From Oryza sativa Japonica Group (lineage: Eukaryota > Streptophyta > Magnoliopsida > Poales > Poaceae), in the NCBI RefSeq assembly GCF_034140825.1, contig NC_089036.1:24007001-24071000 (forward strand): DNA of 64,000 bases, written 5' to 3'. Each line of letters begins with the position of its first letter. The stretch's first letter is position 1. The translations under genes were made by a program, and so were the position numbers. A model generated the notes under the pieces. That model did not search any database. It had not been told where the DNA came from and worked only from the letters and a program-made list of their open reading frames with translations. Of this stretch, positions 60,810 to 64,000 are shown one piece after another.

Positions 60810-63258
60810 TCATCTAATGTATCGTCTGCCACCACAACCATTCTCTCTTTGGCAGTTGAAGAACACGGCAGCCACCGGTGGTCCTAGGTTGTAAAGTGCC
60901 GAGAAATCCCTTGTGTTAAAATTTTGTCGCCATCCAGGTGCATAAATGGTCTGTTGGACAGATTGACGGAAAAGCACAAAGACAAAGCGATGTATTCCCG
61001 CTGTTGGCTTTGGACTTTCATAGCTGACTATCTCATTTCCTGAAATAGTTTGTCAGGACTTCTTAGAACAGATTGGTGTAAGTGAAAAACAAATCTTACT
61101 GCCATTGTTACATAAGCATTTGTGCTGGATTAGGAGTAGAATCTCTTTTGTTCTTTCTGGCTTAAGAGTCACTTCAAACCTGTTCAGATCTTATTTTTTG
61201 ACGCAACAGATATATTATATGTTGCAGAGCGACAGTCATATTATGCAATTTTTAAGCCGCCATCATTCAAATATATTTGTAATGGATCAATGTGGAAGGT
61301 CATTGTGGCAGTGTGCCCATCCTGTTGTTTTGCGATGAGTAATAGTTTTACCTTGTGCACTTTTTCAACAGCAATAGTTTTCATCATATTGTTTGTAAAA
61401 TCATTTTGTAGATTTTATTCTTGATAGAGTTCCTATATTATTTTTAATGCCAAAACAAGCTAGATGTGAATATCAGCATGGTTGCCAAAGATAGTTTCAT
61501 CTTAAAGAACTCTCTAGTTCTTTTAAATGTGTACTCAGAAAAAGGAGATGTAAAAGAATGGGAAGACCATACCAAAGCTCGCATTTGTTGTTTCTGGAAT
61601 GTCCGTCACCAACCTGTGTAACATTCGCACAACTTTAATTTTGCTTTTATTTTGAGCATAATAAGCAAGTGATTTCAATTCCATTCATTGCAAATGTCTC
61701 AGGTCTTACCAATGAAGGTATTCTCTTTTGGTTGGATTGCTTGGACTTGGTGAGTCAGGATCCACCATCACCTATTGGTAAGTTTGTTCTCACTCTTTGT
61801 TAGAAGCATAAACTGGAGTTCTTATTTTATAAATAAATTAATCATGCGAAACTTGTGCTTAAACATTAGTATTTTGCCACTTGTATTGCAAAATCTTAGT
61901 ATGTAGTAATACCTTCACATAACCACTTATATACATAACATGTATTTAACAAAACCACAGTATATAATTCTAACTGGGGGAGGTTTTCACCCAATGACTT
62001 AGCAGCATAGTGTTGAACACCATAATATCTACCTCTTTGGTCATGAACCAAAGGAACTCCTGTTTGGTTTCTAGGGGACAGATGGGAAAGCATATATACA
62101 TGCTCATTTCCTCAGTGAAATAAATGCCCATTTCTGTGGTTTTATGAAACAAGTGACGAGAACATAGTGACATACTTATGTTAACCGTAATTTCCTCAGT
62201 TATTATTAAATCAGAGCAATAGTGGTGCTGAATTATTTATGCATGATTAGTTTTTCTTGTCTTCTATTAAGGCAAATATGCTATTCCTTGAAATTGTTGT
62301 CCTGTGCAATTTGATTATTAGGATCTGAGCTATTTGATTGTTATGAATAGCGCTTGTATTCATTACAGGGCTCTAGGCCTGACTATATAGATGTACAGGT
62401 GTAAGCCCAAATTCAAGGAAACCCCTCACATAACGTGGGAGGGGGGGGGTGGAGGGGGGGGGGATACAACACATACTACATATCTTGAATAATTGTTCGA
62501 TATTTTTTACACAAAATGTAGTGCTGCCAGGTCTACTCAAATGTTTGTTATGTAACATGAAACATCTTATTGAGTCTAGCAAAGAATATGGAATATTCAC
62601 ATTTTATGGCTCAGATTGCTGAAAGCAATTGTGATTTTTTTTACTCATATATAGGCAGATGTCCTAAATGTCTAGGCCAATGTGTATAAATTTTAAGTTT
62701 AATCTCTTCATGCAAAGGTGATGTTATATGTTCTGACACTAGCAAATGCAAGGTGGTCATCTTTACGTCATATATTCGAAATAAAATATGGAAGCGCACA
62801 AGGCCTTTCTGTATCAAGAAAAAACAGCTTCTAAATCTGTGCAAAGTCAAGATTCTTGGTTTTGAGTAATCTATGGATACTGAAAACAACTTTGAAATGG
62901 ATGTACTCTAAATTGTTGTCCTGCTTGATGTTTTATAGAATGCCAGTGATCTGACTTGGGCCCTACTATTGTAGCTTAAGGCCATTTGCTTAGATCAAAG
63001 AAAGAAAACTTTCTTTTAAATTATATTGAATTTTGAAATGAGGTGGACAGGTTGTTATGAACTCACCAAAGTGTAAAGTGTCCTCATGTCACGACCAGCA
63101 ATCTCAATCCTTGGCTCGTTCGCTACTTGTGAAGGCTTGAGCTCAGATCCATTAGTCAGTTCCCTATTGCTGTAAAGCACTCTGAGTGATGCTGATTTGA
63201 TAAATGGGTCCAAGATATCCCCAACCACATTGCCTACAACAAGTGGATCCCTTGACAT
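60810..63258 (-). CDS. FTL5: FT-like PEBP family protein (florigen relative)
   Basis: FT-like proteins are small mobile signals that work with 14-3-3 and bZIP factors to switch meristem fate. Exons (minus strand) are 63067-63258 (192 bases), 61710-61771 (62), 61573-61613 (41) and 60810-61039 (230), giving 174 residues. The 62- and 41-base middle exons are the classic FT/TFL1 sizes. The protein starts [19 protein letters not shown] and contains [13 protein letters not shown], the exon-2 REYLHW and GIHRFVF. Tyr82 (FT Tyr85) and Gln137 in YAPGWRQN (FT Gln140) are FT-type, not TFL1-type. At the position of Hd3a Arg132 there is Gln127, while the other 14-3-3 contacts (Arg59, Pro91, Phe98) are kept. 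The first intron is 1295 bases. The symbol is from memory of rice chromosome 2. Confidence 0.93.
62441..62462. repeat. G-rich tract in the FT-like gene's first intron
   Basis: Runs of eight to nine G separated by tgga lie on the plus strand, so the FT-like transcript carries a C-rich tract here. Its exact length may be unreliable. Confidence 0.75.
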
Positions 63259-63375
63259 AGTTAGCTACAATTGGTATTTTTTCAGGAAATGAGTAGTATT
63301 GTTCTGGGGAGGCTGAGAGGCTAACTTGGCCTTAACTGTGAAGTTGGGTGAAGTGAAGGGTTCAGGTTTGTGCTC

Positions 63376-63383
63376 TATATATA
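63376..63383 (-). promoter_or_regulatory. TATA box of the FT-like gene
   Basis: TATATATA lies about 118 bases upstream of the FT-like start codon on the minus strand, suggesting transcription from about 63345-63350. Confidence 0.65.
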
Positions 63384-64000
63384 CTTGCAATCCCAAATGC
63401 TGAACCATTTGTGGACAAGGAAACTAGTAGCTCTGGACGACATGGTATCTTACTTTAAACTGTAAACAATAATATGGGTTCCCATCAAATGAAATATTTC
63501 GGGCTGTCCACCCTCTTGGCCTACACCATTGGTAAGCAGCGCTCACTGCAATTCCACGTAGGTGAATAAAATCTGATGGATCATACTCACGTATCCCCTA
63601 TACATAGGGTCTAATAAATAGTTGTCCGTAGTGAAAAGGGGATTGCCTTTTGACTTGCCACATGGACTGATGCATCATGTTCTTTGTTTTCAGCTATTAA
63701 ATTCCCCTCCTTTTTCACAGTGAAGGGTTTGTAGCAAACACAAGCTTCATTCACCTAAGGCTCTTTATCTCTGTTTACAACTTGCTGTTTATGCATGATA
63801 GAAACTAATTATGTGTTGATGGTATTGCAGGGATGATCATTTTTTCTAAGTAAGATGAATTGCTAAAGGTATTTTAATTGGTATAAGCTTGGTGGGATGG
63901 GAATACTATTCTGCAATGATAAAAGGTGGCAATGGGTTTTCGTGACAATTGTATCAATTGTTGGCTGTCTTCTCTTAAGATAATAATTTTCATGTCCCTG
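63384..64000. other. upstream region of the FT-like gene
   Basis: AT-rich sequence to the end of the window with no gene I can support. It should hold part of the FT-like gene's promoter. Confidence 0.5.

Overview
This is plant nuclear DNA, almost certainly rice (Oryza sativa or a close relative). The genes have spliced GT-AG introns, the coding starts are very GC-rich as in grasses, and the DNA between genes is packed with rice-type miniature transposons (Stowaway, Tourist and GTTTAG-ended families). Gene content and order (cytosolic GAPDH, two tandem cytochromes P450, PITSLRE-type kinase CDKG, FT-like gene) match what I recall of the long arm of rice chromosome 2 near LOC_Os02g38920 to LOC_Os02g39064. 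That placement is from memory and was not searched.

Layout: 1-2.7 kb has no confident gene. 2.8-5.8 kb is a 12-coding-exon cytosolic GAPDH (+). 6.9-12.4 kb holds two tandem CYP71-clan P450 genes (-): the downstream copy carries a frameshifting deletion, the other is intact. 14.2-15.7 kb is an intronless P-class PPR gene (+). 15.7-21.3 kb is repeats and non-coding DNA. 21.3-24.3 kb is a two-exon ankyrin-repeat gene (+). 25.3-29.9 kb is a BET-type bromodomain gene (-) with a candidate in-frame GC-AG intron. 30.5-32.1 kb is a Mutator-like element with long inverted repeats, followed by a solo LTR. 35.6-37.0 kb is a remorin gene (+). 38.2-40.8 kb is CDKG (+). 44.8-48.45 kb is a full-length hAT transposon with an open 700-residue transposase. 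It is inserted at the 5' end of a protein phosphatase inhibitor-2 gene (49.2-50.7 kb, +). 51.4-53.6 kb is an mTERF gene (+). 55.3-56.2 kb is the splicing factor ISY1 (-). 57.5-58.6 kb is a two-RRM UBA2-like gene (+). 60.8-63.3 kb is a complete four-exon FT-like gene (-), which I assembled from its splice sites.

The host genes are independent single-gene units, not a pathway: glycolysis, P450 metabolism, organelle RNA and gene expression (PPR, mTERF), chromatin reading (BET), membrane scaffolding (remorin), splicing (CDKG, ISY1), PP1 control and flowering-type signalling (FT-like). The most informative observations are four. The whole hAT element sits at the core promoter of the inhibitor-2 gene. 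The FT-like protein has glutamine at a position that is a 14-3-3-contacting arginine in Hd3a. One P450 tandem copy is broken. The bromodomain gene has a likely GC-AG intron whose retention keeps the frame. Translations were read by eye and splice sites inferred from GT/AG signals, frame and family similarity; no search was run.
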